Notes: generated from the sequence alone by a model not told the origin. 64,000 nt of DNA from Shimia abyssi (GCF_003014475.1 NZ_PYGJ01000003.1:328278-392277), one strand, 5' to 3'; counted from the first letter of the stretch, positions 8,407-17,060 are shown. Numbers and translations: made by a program.

Positions 8407-9453
8407 TTAGGCCTTGGCCCGCGTGAGCATGCCATAGAGATCGCGGGGATCGTCCGGGTCGGCGAGCATGTCGAGATCGATGTGGAACGGGGTATCTGCC
8501 ACCTTGTCGCGGATGTATCGCAGGGCGGAGAAATCCTCTATGGCGAAGCCAACGCTATCAAACAGAGTGATTTGGCGCTGATCGGTGCGCCCTTGTGTGG
8601 CGCCGGTGATCACTTGCCAGAGTTCGGTGACAGGGTGATCTGGGGCAAGTTGTTGAATTTCGCCTTCGATCCGGGTTTGAGGGGGGTATTCCACAAAGAT
8701 GTCGGAGCGGGTGAGAATGCCGGAGGCCAGTTCAGTTTTGCCAGGGCAGTCGCCACCTATCGCGTTAATGTGCACGCCTGATCCAACCATATTGTCGCTG
8801 AGTATGGTGGCGTTTTGTTTGTCGGCTGTGCAGGTTGTGAGTATCTGCGCGCCTTCAATTGCCTGTTCCGGCGAAGTGCAGGGGATGACTGTAAGGCCGG
8901 TGTGCGCGAGGTTGGCGGCGCATTTGCGGGTTGCGGCCGGGTCTTTGTCATAAAGGCGCACGGTATTGAGGCCAATGATGGCTTTCATCGCCAGGGTCTG
9001 GAACTCGGATTGAGCGCCATTGCCGATCATCGCCATGGTGTGGCTGCCCTTGGGGGCAAGGTGTTTGGCGGCGACGGCGGACATCGCAGCTGTACGCAGG
9101 GCGGTGAGGATTGTCATTTCCGTGAGCAGCACCGGGTAGCCGGTGTAAACATTGGCCAGAAGGCCAAAGGCGGTCACGGTTTGCAGGCCTTCGGATGTGT
9201 TCTTGGGGTGGCCGTTGACATATTTGAAGCCATAGGATTCGCCATCGGAGGTTGGCATAAGCTCGATCACACCGACGTCGGAATGGCTGGCGACCCGTGG
9301 GGTTTTGTCGAAAAGTTCCCAGCGGCGGAAATCTTCTTCGATGTAATCCGCCAGATCACGCAGCACGGTTTCGATGCCAATGTGATGCACAAGGCGCATC
9401 ATGTTGTCGACGGATACGAAGGGAACGAGGGCTTTTTCAGAGGGGGGGAGCAT
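8407..9453 (-). CDS. Ornithine cyclodeaminase
   Basis: 348 residues from ATG 9453. Converts L-ornithine directly to L-proline and ammonia with NAD+. The family's Rossmann region is AMIGNGAQSEFQTLAMKAI near residue 140, preceded by TAAMSAVAAKHLAP, which helps bind the substrate; VHINAIGGDCPGKTEL near 230 carries the conserved Asp of the active site. Third gene of an operon with arginase and a CtlX-like hydrolase; its start is directly after the stop of the CtlX-like gene. The product feeds proline catabolism. Confidence 0.92.
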   Translation of the reverse strand: MLPPSEKALVPFVSVDNMMRLVHHIGIETVLRDLADYIEEDFRRWELFDKTPRVASHSDVGVIELMPTSDGESYGFKYVNGHPKNTSEGLQTVTAFGLLANVYTGYPVLLTEMTILTALRTAAMSAVAAKHLAPKGSHTMAMIGNGAQSEFQTLAMKAIIGLNTVRLYDKDPAATRKCAANLAHTGLTVIPCTSPEQAIEGAQILTTCTADKQNATILSDNMVGSGVHINAIGGDCPGKTELASGILTRSDIFVEYPPQTRIEGEIQQLAPDHPVTELWQVITGATQGRTDQRQITLFDSVGFAIEDFSALRYIRDKVADTPFHIDLDMLADPDDPRDLYGMLTRAKA

Positions 9454-10377
9454 TCAGGATATCCTCGGGTTGCGATGGGTCAGGTGGATGCCAGCCAGCA
9501 TACAGCGTACGGATCCACCTGCGGTTTCGATTGTAGGAATGGAAAGGGGAATTGGTTGGGCCGATGTCTCGATTGTGGTGATTTGATCGGGGCGCAGCGC
9601 ATCAAGCGCGCGCGAGGAGAGAGCAAGGATGCGATGGGTGCCGGAGAGCTCTAGCGCATTGCCTGCAAAATGCGCGATCTGGTCACGGGAAAGATCAATA
9701 ACCTGGCGGCCGGATTGTTCCAGACGTTCGGTGATAACGGTGCGGCGGCACGGGTCGACGATCATGTCGAGGCAGATCAGCGCGTAGTTGGTGCCAATGC
9801 CCATCATCACATTGGTGTGGTAGACCGCATGACCATTGGCGTCGCGGGCCTCAAATGCGATGGGTTCATAGTTGAAGTGCGTGCAAAATCGTTCGAGCAG
9901 TACCGGATCTGCGCGGTTGGATTGTACGGTATAAGCGACGCGCTCGATGTGATCGAGTACCATGGCTCCGGTACCTTCCAGCGCGAGGTCGTCGGCCTCG
10001 AGCCCGGAAAAGTCAATCACGTCTTGTACGCGATAGTCGCGTTTGAGCATCTCGATAATGTCATAGCGCCTCTCAAGGCGGCGGTTTTGAGCAAACATCG
10101 GGTAAATGGCGACATGGCCCCCGGCGTGGGTCGAAAACCAGTTGTTGGGAAAAACGCTGTCTGGTGTGTCGGTGGAGGTGTCGTCAAAGACATGTACAAT
10201 GACACCGGCACGGCGCAGGGTTGCGACAGCGTGGTCAAATTCACGGAGCGCGGTCTTGGCAATGTCAGGCGATGCATCAGTAGTTTGAAACGCATTATCG
10301 CCCGAAGTTTCGGGGTTGGAACAAAAATTGTGTGGGCGCACCATCACAACTGCATTTGGGGCTTGCATCGTCGTCAT
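9454..10377 (-). CDS. ctlX: CtlX-like citrulline/arginine-modifying hydrolase (amidinotransferase fold)
   Basis: 307 residues; the ATG at 10377 overlaps the arginase stop by four bases. The protein has the pentein/amidinotransferase fold used by arginine deiminases and dimethylarginine hydrolases: VFPNNWFSTH near residue 75, HTNVMMGIG near 170 with the catalytic His, and the nucleophile Cys in GGSVRCMLAGIHL near 290. The family linked to ornithine cyclodeaminase is known as CtlX, a proposed citrulline hydrolase making ornithine. Placement between arginase and ornithine cyclodeaminase supports that role; exact substrate is inferred. Confidence 0.85.
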   Translation of the reverse strand: MTTMQAPNAVVMVRPHNFCSNPETSGDNAFQTTDASPDIAKTALREFDHAVATLRRAGVIVHVFDDTSTDTPDSVFPNNWFSTHAGGHVAIYPMFAQNRRLERRYDIIEMLKRDYRVQDVIDFSGLEADDLALEGTGAMVLDHIERVAYTVQSNRADPVLLERFCTHFNYEPIAFEARDANGHAVYHTNVMMGIGTNYALICLDMIVDPCRRTVITERLEQSGRQVIDLSRDQIAHFAGNALELSGTHRILALSSRALDALRPDQITTIETSAQPIPLSIPTIETAGGSVRCMLAGIHLTHRNPRIS

Positions 10378-11297
10378 GAGAAGCTCCGGGTAGGGCGGTC
10401 AAAGACGCGGCGACCAAGAGCAGAGGCGGCGAGATCGACCATGAGTTTGGCGGTTCGGCCACGCTCATCAAGGAAGGGGTTCAATTCAACAAGATCCATC
10501 GAGGTGACGAGGCCGCTGTCATGAAGCAGTTCCATGACGAGATGTGCCTCCCGCACGGTGGCCCCACCCGGGACGGTGGTGCCGACGGCGGGGGCGACGG
10601 ATGGATCAAGGAAGTCCACATCGAGCGAGACATGCAGCATGCCGTTTTGGGCGGCGACATCGGACAAAAAGGCAGTGAGAGGTTTGCTAATACCGAATTC
10701 GTCAATCTCGCGCATGTCATGGGTGCGGATGCGGGTTTGCTGGATGGCGTGGCGTTCGGCTGTATCGACCGAGCGCAGGCCTAGCAGACAGATATTTTCT
10801 TGTGGCACCGGATCAGCGACCGGTGGGAACTCATCAAAACCAGCACAGCCCGAAAAATACGCCACTGGTGTGCCATGCAGATTGCCCGAGGAGGTTGAAT
10901 GCGGTGTGTGAAAGTCGGTATGGGCGTCAAGCCAGAGCACAAATTGCGGGCGGTTCTGGCTGGCTGCAAAATTTGCCACACCGGTGACTGTGCCTGCAGA
11001 GAGGCTGTGATCGCCGCCCAGAAATACCGGCGTGCCGCGCTCCATTGCCGATCGGGCAGCTTTGGTCAGGGCCTTGGTCCATGCAACGGTTTCGTTTAGG
11101 GCGAATGTTTGCACATCATTCGTATCGGGTTCAAATGGGGCCGGGGTCACATTGCCGAGGTCCTGTACGGTGTGTCCCAAGTCGGTAAGGCTCTGTTCAA
11201 GGCCGGCGGTGCGATAGGCATCTGGGCCCATGAGGCAGCCGCGTCTGCGTTTTCCCGAGTCAACGGGGGCTCCGATCAAAAGGCAAGTAGTGGTCAT
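10374..11297 (-). CDS. rocF: Arginase
   Basis: 307 residues from ATG 11297. Hydrolyses arginine to ornithine and urea using a dimanganese centre. Metal ligands are visible in FLGGDHSLSAGT (His97), LWLDAHTDFHTP (Asp124, His126, Asp128) and SLDVDFLDPSVAPAVGT (two Asp near residue 235), the standard ureohydrolase set; the serine-rich HTDFHTPHSTSSGNLHG loop fits arginase rather than agmatinase. First gene of the three-gene catabolic operon, divergent from an Lrp/AsnC regulator that probably controls it. Confidence 0.92.
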   Translation of the reverse strand: MTTTCLLIGAPVDSGKRRRGCLMGPDAYRTAGLEQSLTDLGHTVQDLGNVTPAPFEPDTNDVQTFALNETVAWTKALTKAARSAMERGTPVFLGGDHSLSAGTVTGVANFAASQNRPQFVLWLDAHTDFHTPHSTSSGNLHGTPVAYFSGCAGFDEFPPVADPVPQENICLLGLRSVDTAERHAIQQTRIRTHDMREIDEFGISKPLTAFLSDVAAQNGMLHVSLDVDFLDPSVAPAVGTTVPGGATVREAHLVMELLHDSGLVTSMDLVELNPFLDERGRTAKLMVDLAASALGRRVFDRPTRSFS

Positions 11298-11406
11298 TTT
11301 TGTATCCGGTTCGCAATGGGTTATCCATTTGTGTCTCCGTAATGGGTTGAGTTACAGTGCCAATTTTGAGCATTATGAGCGCATTATTTACAAAACGGAT
11401 GCAAAA

Positions 11407-11841
11407 ATGGCCATAATGGATGACGTGGATCAAAGGCTGATTTCAGCGCTGCGCCATGATGCGCGCGCGTCGCTTTCTGATCTTGCGATTCTGCTAGGTG
11501 TGTCGCGCACGACAGTGCGCGGACGGATCGAGAAATTGCGACAGCGCGGGGATATCGTCGGGTTCACAGTCGTTCTTCAGGGCGACACCAAGCGTGATCC
11601 TGTGCGCGGACTGATGATGATCGGGATCGAAGGGCGCGGGGCGGATAGGATTTCGCGCCAGCTGGCTGGTTTAACGGCGGTACGGGCGATCCATTCGACC
11701 AATGGGCGCTGGGATCTGATATTGGAAATCGGCACCGACACGCTTGAGGAGCTGGACGCGGTACTGGAGCGCATTCGGCGGCTGGATGGCATCGCCAATA
11801 GCGAGACTAACTTGCTTTTGGCGACAAAGAAGGCGGGTTAG
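11407..11841 (+). CDS. Lrp/AsnC-family transcriptional regulator
   Basis: 144 residues from ATG 11407 (or ATG 11416). N-terminal helix-turn-helix DVDQRLISALRHDARASLSDLAILLGVSRTTVRGRIEKL, then the RAM/AsnC ligand-binding domain ending in GIANSETNLLLATKKAG. Such proteins sense amino acids as octamers. Divergent from the arginase operon with 109 bases between the start codons, so it is the obvious local regulator, likely induced by arginine or ornithine. The intergenic stretch has GCATTAT twice, 11 bases apart (11370 and 11381), on one helical face. Confidence 0.9.
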   Translation: MAIMDDVDQRLISALRHDARASLSDLAILLGVSRTTVRGRIEKLRQRGDIVGFTVVLQGDTKRDPVRGLMMIGIEGRGADRISRQLAGLTAVRAIHSTNGRWDLILEIGTDTLEELDAVLERIRRLDGIANSETNLLLATKKAG

Positions 11842-12305
11842 GTGCGCATGCGGGCGGCGTAGAGCCAGAGAATTGCTGCGCCAAGTGAGAATATCGCGTT
11901 TAGGTTGGCCATGGTAAGGCCGAGCATTTCCCACGGTATTTCATCACAGCGCACCATGGGGGCGGTCATAATCTGGTTGAACAGTTCGTCCGCAGAGAGG
12001 TTTTCGATGCTGCCAGAGGTGCATGTTGAGGGACCTTCCCAGAGGCCGCGCTCGACACCGCTGTGAAAAACACCGATGGCGCCGGTGGTGGCAGCGGCGA
12101 GGGCGGCGAGATAGGGCAGGGCGACGCCGCTAAACAGTAGGGCAAGGATACCAAAGCCCGCTGCGCCCCAATGTGGGTAGCGTTGGTAATAGCAGAGTTT
12201 GCAGGGCGGATACCCGCCGATATATTGAAACGCCCAAGCACCAAGGATCATCGAGACCGAAAAGGCGGTGAGCAGCAGGATCAGGGTACGGCGCGAGATC
12301 ATCAT
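11838..12305 (-). CDS. dsbB: Disulfide bond formation protein B
   Basis: 155 residues. Inner-membrane quinone reductase that reoxidises DsbA. Four transmembrane segments are visible; the first periplasmic pair is CKLC (Cys35, Cys38) and the second pair is Cys95 in GPSTCTSGS and Cys120 in VRCDEIPWEMLGLTMANLN, the family's diagnostic tail. Its ATG overlaps the DedA-family stop by four bases, so it is the second gene of a pair. It converges with the Lrp gene through a shared TTAG. Confidence 0.93.
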   Translation of the reverse strand: MMISRRTLILLLTAFSVSMILGAWAFQYIGGYPPCKLCYYQRYPHWGAAGFGILALLFSGVALPYLAALAAATTGAIGVFHSGVERGLWEGPSTCTSGSIENLSADELFNQIMTAPMVRCDEIPWEMLGLTMANLNAIFSLGAAILWLYAARMRT

Positions 12306-12880
12306 AGATACCTTACGAGCATAAAGCCGCCAAAGAGCAGCACGAGAAAGAGCGTGGCGACCAGCCCGAGGCGCTTTTCAATAAAGTCGCGCACGGGTTC
12401 GCCAAATTTCCACAACAGCCCTGCGACAAGAAAGAAGCGGATACCGCGCGCAAGGATGGATGTCATAAAGAAGGTCATGATTGGCATTCCGGTCCAGCCG
12501 GACATTATGGTGATGACCTTGTAAGGAAAGGGCGTGATGCCTGCACCGAGAACGGCCCAAAAGCCGAAGTCATTGAAGCGGGTCGAAAATTCGGCCATGG
12601 CGTGCTCCTTGCCCAGAGAGGCAAGGATCGGCTGGCCGATCTGTTCAAAAGCAAATGCACCAATCGCGTATCCCAAAAGACCGCCCAGCACGGACGACAC
12701 CAGCGCCACCAGCGCGATCAGCCATGCGCGGGATGGCCGGGCGAGAATCATCGGGATCATCAGGATATCGGGCGGGATTGGGAAAAACGAGCTTTCCATA
12801 AAGCTGATGATCGCGAGCGCCCAGAGCGCGAGGGGATGATCCGCGAGCCGCATTGTCCAGTTGTAGAGCCCTTGCAACAT
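12302..12880 (-). CDS. DedA-family membrane protein (YqaA type)
   Basis: 192 residues from ATG 12880. Integral membrane protein with about five hydrophobic segments; conserved stretches are SFMESSFFPIPPDILMIPMI near residue 30 and the GAGITPFPYKVITIMSG motif near 110 followed by RGIRFFLVAGLLWKFG. This matches the VTT/DedA family, members of which flip lipid carriers such as undecaprenyl phosphate. Transcribed together with dsbB (overlapping ATGA). The specific lipid cannot be told. Confidence 0.88.
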   Translation of the reverse strand: MLQGLYNWTMRLADHPLALWALAIISFMESSFFPIPPDILMIPMILARPSRAWLIALVALVSSVLGGLLGYAIGAFAFEQIGQPILASLGKEHAMAEFSTRFNDFGFWAVLGAGITPFPYKVITIMSGWTGMPIMTFFMTSILARGIRFFLVAGLLWKFGEPVRDFIEKRLGLVATLFLVLLFGGFMLVRYL

Positions 12881-13011
12881 TGGATTTCTGACCTCTTGAT
12901 ATGATGTCTTGGGTAGGGGATTGCGCGCGAAGTGCAAGCAAAATTTGTTGCGTCTTTTTGTGCCTTTTTGGGCTGGACGTCGCCCGCAGGCTTGGGTAGA
13001 TCAAGGGCGTT

Positions 13012-13094
13012 GCCCAAGTGGCGGAATGGTAGACGCAGGGGATTCAAAATCCCCCGTCCTAGCGGACGTGCCGGTTCGAGTCCGGCCTTGGGTA
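13012..13094 (+). tRNA. tRNA-Leu (CAA)
   Basis: Acceptor GCCCAAG pairs with CTTGGGT (one G-U at the end). The D arm, the anticodon arm GGGGA-ttcaaaa-TCCCC with anticodon CAA, a long class II variable arm (CGTCCTAGCGGACG) and the T arm GCCGG-ttcgagt-CCGGC are all present. The discriminator is A and CCA is encoded at 13095-13097. Confidence 0.95.
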
Positions 13095-13101
13095 CCATGG
13101 A

Positions 13102-13140
13102 AAAGGCAGAACGCGGTGAAAGCCGGTTCTGCCTTTTTCT
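13102..13140 (+). terminator. Intrinsic terminator of tRNA-Leu
   Basis: Eleven-base arms AAAGGCAGAAC and GTTCTGCCTTT around a 12-base loop, running straight into a T-run, five bases after the CCA end. Confidence 0.85.
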
Positions 13141-13460
13141 TTGGTGTGCTTGCTTCTTTACTGGCGTAACTCCAGCTGCTGACCAAAGAAAATAATATGA
13201 GCCAACAGGTGATTGAGTGGTGCGCCGAGAGAGTGCGTGGCTTGACTCTTTCCAAGCCAAGGGTGCGGGCTAATGCCTCTCTGTGCAGACCACGAAAGCA
13301 ACACGCTGCTTGACACGTCCAAAATGCTTCACCTAATTTGATCCGGTCTGGGCAGGGCTTTTCAGAAAAAAAGGCTGCCGTAAGCTGCATGGCACATAGC
13401 TTAATCCGACAGGGCCGATCCGCGACTTTTTGTTGCGCGTCTGTTCGAAAGGATAAAAAA
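13141..13460. other. Intergenic stretch between tRNA terminator and oxygenase
   Basis: 320 bases with no gene I can support. It must hold the promoter of the oxygenase gene at 13461. A run of A before the start codon with GAAAGGA (from 13447) gives the ribosome site. No repeat or integration-site duplication of the tRNA end was seen. Confidence 0.5.
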
Positions 13461-14438
13461 ATGGACACATTGGTCTCAATCAACATCGCCGCCCTGTTCG
13501 AGGATAGCCATTCTGCGCGGCGCGCTGTCGATGCACAGATCGCTGACGCGATCCAGCGACATGGCGGATTCGTTATTTCGGATTACCCTGGTGCGAAAGA
13601 CATCGATCGCTGTGCAGAAGAGATGTTGCGGTATTTCGATCTTGACGACGTTGAGAAGCTGAAAACGGCAAAAATCTGCACAAGGGCGGACGCGCCCAAT
13701 ATCTATCGCGGTTACGAGTCGAACCTTAAGCCAGGCGGTTTTGCGTATAACGAGATGTTTGACGTTGGTCCCAAAAGCCCGTCAGCCGCGCCTACTTTAG
13801 GGGCGCTTCCATTTGCCGAAGAAAACGTTTGGCCTGAGACTGATCCTACGTCCGGCTGGCGGCAAGCGATGGACTGGTATTATGAGACGTCTCATTCTGT
13901 TGCGATGGCGGTGCTTCATTCGGTGGGGCGGTCGATTGATCTCCCGGCCGCGACGCTGGAAAAGATCTTTTCAACGGGCAATTCGACATTGCGCCTGATC
14001 AACTATCCGCTCCCACCGGAGAGAGAGGCTGTTTCGCGCGAAAGCAACCCGGACGGTTTGATCATCTCAACCTCGTCGCACACAGATGGTTCAGGTTTGT
14101 CTATTTTGTGGTCTGCTCAGCGCGGGCTACAGGCTTGTTCTCCGGAAGGAGTTTGGCGCGATGTTCCGCAGCAGGCCAATTGCCTGTCTGTGCATCTGGG
14201 AGATGTTGTCGATGCGATGAGTGATGGGCGTATACCCGCAACGCCGCATCGCGTGGTTGGCCACGGGGTCCAGCGACGGTCTGTCGGATTTTTCCTCGAG
14301 CCGCGATTGGATGCGCAGCTGGGGTCTGCCGCCTTTGCAGGAACGATTGATGATATTCGAAACAGTTATGGTTGGATGCTGCAAAAACGCTTTAGCCGCT
14401 ATGAAGGATATCAGGGTATTATTGAAGCGCCGGATTGA
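13461..14438 (+). CDS. 2-oxoglutarate/Fe(II)-dependent oxygenase, isopenicillin-N-synthase-like
   Basis: 325 residues from ATG 13461, preceded by GAAAGGA. An N-terminal DIOX_N-like region (IADAIQRHGGFVISDYPGAKD) leads to the jelly-roll 2OG-FeII domain: iron ligands HTD in SSHTDGSGLSILW near residue 210 and His in ATPHRVVGHG near 263, with the 2-oxoglutarate-binding RRS in QRRSVGFF. These are the complete catalytic set. Such enzymes hydroxylate or desaturate small molecules; the neighbours (tRNA, multicopper oxidase) say nothing about the substrate. Confidence 0.88.
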   Translation: MDTLVSINIAALFEDSHSARRAVDAQIADAIQRHGGFVISDYPGAKDIDRCAEEMLRYFDLDDVEKLKTAKICTRADAPNIYRGYESNLKPGGFAYNEMFDVGPKSPSAAPTLGALPFAEENVWPETDPTSGWRQAMDWYYETSHSVAMAVLHSVGRSIDLPAATLEKIFSTGNSTLRLINYPLPPEREAVSRESNPDGLIISTSSHTDGSGLSILWSAQRGLQACSPEGVWRDVPQQANCLSVHLGDVVDAMSDGRIPATPHRVVGHGVQRRSVGFFLEPRLDAQLGSAAFAGTIDDIRNSYGWMLQKRFSRYEGYQGIIEAPD

Positions 14439-14538
14439 CCAGTTTCCCCTTTTTGATTTTCACGCTGGCCGCGCACAGAGGAAGGTGAGCCAATCGCTGA
14501 TGCGCCGGTGACGGTGTTGTATGCACCATATTTGCGGT

Positions 14539-16005
14539 TCAGGTGACAGTGAACTGTCCCATCATGCCGCAATCTTCGTGTTCAAGGATGTGGCAGTGAT
14601 ACATGTATGGCGCGTCGGCGTTGGCCTGATAGTCGAACTTTACCAGAACCTCGGACCAGCCTTCTTCGACATGCACCATGTCTTTCCAACCTTGTGCATA
14701 GTTGGGCGGGGGGGCGCCGTTTTGCGTTAGAATGCGGAAAGAGCAGCCGTGGATATGAAATGGATGCAACATGTCATCCACGCTGATCCGCCAGATTTCG
14801 GTGTCGCCTTTGCGCACTTGTTCGTCGATCCGGTCCATTTTCATCGGCTGCCCGTTGATGCCCATTACACCTTCGCCACACACATTGCCCCATGCGAGAG
14901 CGAGCGCGGCGAGGTCTGCGTTTCCGTCCATATTGAGCTGGAAGCTACGCGTGACAGTCGCCTGTGACGGGTCAGGCGAGGACAGGTTTGCAAGCCGGTT
15001 AGGCATTGTATCTGCGGCGCCTTTGGTCCCGTTTGAGATTAGCGAGAGCGCGGTGAGGGTTTGATCGCCTCCGAAAAGGTTGGCAAGGAAGCCACCATTG
15101 CCACCGTTTAGGTTTACTTCAAGGGCATTGGCCCCAAAGGCTGCCATGTCCACCAGCACTTCGTAGCGTTCGCCGGGCGACATAAGAATGCTGTCAGCTT
15201 CGACCGGTGACGGCAGGAAGCCGCCATCCGAAGCGATAACGGTGATCGGGCCGGATGCCATGGACAGCCCCAGAAAGCGCGCGTTGCAGGCGTTGAGGAT
15301 ACGCAGACGGACGAGGCCTGTTGGAACTGGCTGGGACACTGGCGCGATCGCACCATTAACGATCAGCGTGTCACCTTCGAATCCGTCTTCAAAGACTTCG
15401 CCAGTCAGTACGTATGACATTTTTCCGTTTGAATCGAAGGTCTTGTCCTGAAGGACAAGCGTGAAGTCATCGACACCATATGTCTTGGGAAGGTCAGCCG
15501 AGAGGCTGGCGTCGTCTTCGATCAGCATGACGCCAGCCAGCCCCTTGTATGTCTGTTGGGCTGTGTTTCCGTGCATGTGGGAATGAAACCAGTTCATCGA
15601 GGCGTGCTGGACAATTGGGACATCAGGCGACCATGTCGCATTCGGTGCGATTTCCTGGTGAGGGCCACCGTCTACGTCGCCGGGAATGTGCAGGCCGTGC
15701 CAGTGGAGTGTTGACGTCTCGCCAATGCCGTTTGTGATGTCAAACGGCAGAGTTTGCCCCTGTTTCACTCGGATCACGGGGCCCAGGTAGCTGTTATTGA
15801 TGCCAAATGCTTGACTGGCCGCGCCATTGCCAAAGTCATGCGTGGTATTTGAGAGGCTCAGTGCGATGCGTCCATCTATGCCGTCAATCAGGTCAGTCAT
15901 CTGGATTTTTGGAAGCGGTCGTGTGCCCGATTGCGCCCAAGAAACAGTGCCTCCGGCGAGAATAATCCCGGCGCTGGTTGTTTTTAGAAACCCTCGGCGA
16001 TTCAT
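14539..16005 (-). CDS. Tat-exported multicopper oxidase
   Basis: 488 residues from ATG 16005. The N-terminus MNRRGFLKTTSAG is a twin-arginine signal. Copper ligands are complete: HWHGLH near residue 100, WFHSHMHG near 140, HPFHIHG near 430 and HCHILEHEDCGMM near 470, giving the T1 copper with an axial Met plus the trinuclear cluster. This matches CueO/bilirubin-oxidase-like periplasmic laccases that oxidise Cu(I) or phenolics. Divergent from a MarR-type gene with two palindromic operators in the 62-base gap, one of them only 15 bases from this start codon, so repression by that regulator is likely. Confidence 0.92.
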   Translation of the reverse strand: MNRRGFLKTTSAGIILAGGTVSWAQSGTRPLPKIQMTDLIDGIDGRIALSLSNTTHDFGNGAASQAFGINNSYLGPVIRVKQGQTLPFDITNGIGETSTLHWHGLHIPGDVDGGPHQEIAPNATWSPDVPIVQHASMNWFHSHMHGNTAQQTYKGLAGVMLIEDDASLSADLPKTYGVDDFTLVLQDKTFDSNGKMSYVLTGEVFEDGFEGDTLIVNGAIAPVSQPVPTGLVRLRILNACNARFLGLSMASGPITVIASDGGFLPSPVEADSILMSPGERYEVLVDMAAFGANALEVNLNGGNGGFLANLFGGDQTLTALSLISNGTKGAADTMPNRLANLSSPDPSQATVTRSFQLNMDGNADLAALALAWGNVCGEGVMGINGQPMKMDRIDEQVRKGDTEIWRISVDDMLHPFHIHGCSFRILTQNGAPPPNYAQGWKDMVHVEEGWSEVLVKFDYQANADAPYMYHCHILEHEDCGMMGQFTVT

Positions 16006-16019
16006 TGAGCTCTCCAGTT

Positions 16020-16078
16020 TTGTCAATTATGGTTGATAAAGTGGCGTGTTGGAAAGGTTTGTCAACTGTGATTGATAA
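16020..16078. promoter_or_regulatory. Twin palindromic operators between multicopper oxidase and MarR gene
   Basis: Two copies of TTGTCAA-N6-TTGATAA, at 16020-16039 and 16059-16078, spaced 39 bases centre to centre. The arms are near-inverted repeats (one mismatch), and the two copies agree at 14 of 14 arm positions. Copy 1 lies 15 bases from the oxidase start; copy 2 overlaps the proposed GTG of the MarR gene. This is the layout of an autoregulated MarR repressor controlling a divergent pair. Confidence 0.75.
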
Positions 16079-16511
16079 AAAAGACAGCGATTTTCTAGGG
16101 CAAAATATCAAGGGCATGATGATGGTGCTGATCGCGCAGTGGAATGCTGAGATGGATGGCGCACGGGCAGACACCGAGTTTGCGGCGGTGCGCCCGGCTG
16201 ATATTCGTGTATTTGCCCAGCTGCGCGGGCGGGATATCAAACTATCAGACATTCACCGCGAAATGGGGTTCTCGCGTCAGGCGGCGCAACAGGCGGTGGA
16301 TCGGTTAGTGTCCCAGGATATGCTGACGGTCAGTTCGGTACCGGGCAGTAAACGTGATAAGGTGGTGTCGATTACCGAAAAGGGCCAGCGCTGGCGCACG
16401 ATTGCGGCCAGCCAGATCCGTCGGATCGAAGCACGCATTGCGGATGCGCTAGGGGAATGTGGCAAGGAAGAGCTGCGGCAAGGTCTGATCACATTGATGA
16501 AACAGTCCTGA
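16068..16511 (+). CDS. MarR-family transcriptional regulator
   Basis: 147 residues from GTG 16068, chosen because GGAAAGG sits about ten bases upstream and the operator copies would otherwise lie inside the gene; an ATG at 16029 (13 residues longer) or 16116 are alternatives. The winged helix is IKLSDIHREMGFSRQAAQQAVDRLVSQDMLTVSSVPGSKRDKVVSITEKGQ. No cysteine pattern is evident in the sensor region. It faces the multicopper oxidase gene and its operators suggest control of both, perhaps in response to copper or phenolic compounds (inference). Confidence 0.82.
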   Translation: MIDKKDSDFLGQNIKGMMMVLIAQWNAEMDGARADTEFAAVRPADIRVFAQLRGRDIKLSDIHREMGFSRQAAQQAVDRLVSQDMLTVSSVPGSKRDKVVSITEKGQRWRTIAASQIRRIEARIADALGECGKEELRQGLITLMKQS

Positions 16512-16519
16512 CTTCGGAC

Positions 16520-17056
16520 TCAGGCAGCCATGTTGACGATTTTGCTGACGGATTGGCCCAGGTTGGCCGCACTGTAAGTCGCGCGTAAAGGTCGGCTTGT
16601 GACGTCGACCTCGCGCTTGATCCAGCTGTGAATTTCCATTTGTTTCAGGGCGAGCGACAGGGACCTGTCGGTGATCGCGCCCAGATCATGTTTTATCTGG
16701 CCAAAGAGTTTTGGAGAATGCGTGACCGAAAGAATTGGAACCGTCCAATTCTTGCGCAGCAATGCGAACGCTTTTTCGCCCGGCGCGAGTGCTACAATAT
16801 CATGCGCGATTTTTGCATAATGCGCGCCCTTTACTGTCAGACGAAACTCCGGGCGCAATGGGTGGCCGTGACCGGGGTTTCGTTCCAGCAACTGCAATTC
16901 GATGAGGTGTTGTAAGCTGGCCCCAAACGATGTGCGTCCGGCGGCGGTTGCCGCAAGCAAAGGGGCCTGTCGTCCGGCTACACCTGTGTGAAGTAGCGCC
17001 AGAATTTTTAGCGACCATGCGCGCGACGTCAGGTTGACAAGCAGATTAATGTCCAT
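16520..17056 (-). CDS. HxlR-family regulator with two winged-helix domains in tandem
   Basis: 178 residues. The first half (about 10-90) SRAWSLKILALLHTG...SLQHLIELQLLERNPG...FRLTVKG and the second half (about 100-175) RKNWTVPILSVTHS...SLALKQMEIHSWIKREVD...TYSAANLGQSVSK each match the HxlR pattern of KW..IL, Lk.Le..glv.R and a Y.LT..G wing. A single chain thus contains what is usually a homodimer. There is no cysteine, so it cannot be a thiol sensor like YodB or HypR. Divergent from a glyoxalase-like gene with a palindrome between them. Confidence 0.75.
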   Translation of the reverse strand: MDINLLVNLTSRAWSLKILALLHTGVAGRQAPLLAATAAGRTSFGASLQHLIELQLLERNPGHGHPLRPEFRLTVKGAHYAKIAHDIVALAPGEKAFALLRKNWTVPILSVTHSPKLFGQIKHDLGAITDRSLSLALKQMEIHSWIKREVDVTSRPLRATYSAANLGQSVSKIVNMAA

Positions 17057-17060
17057 AAAG

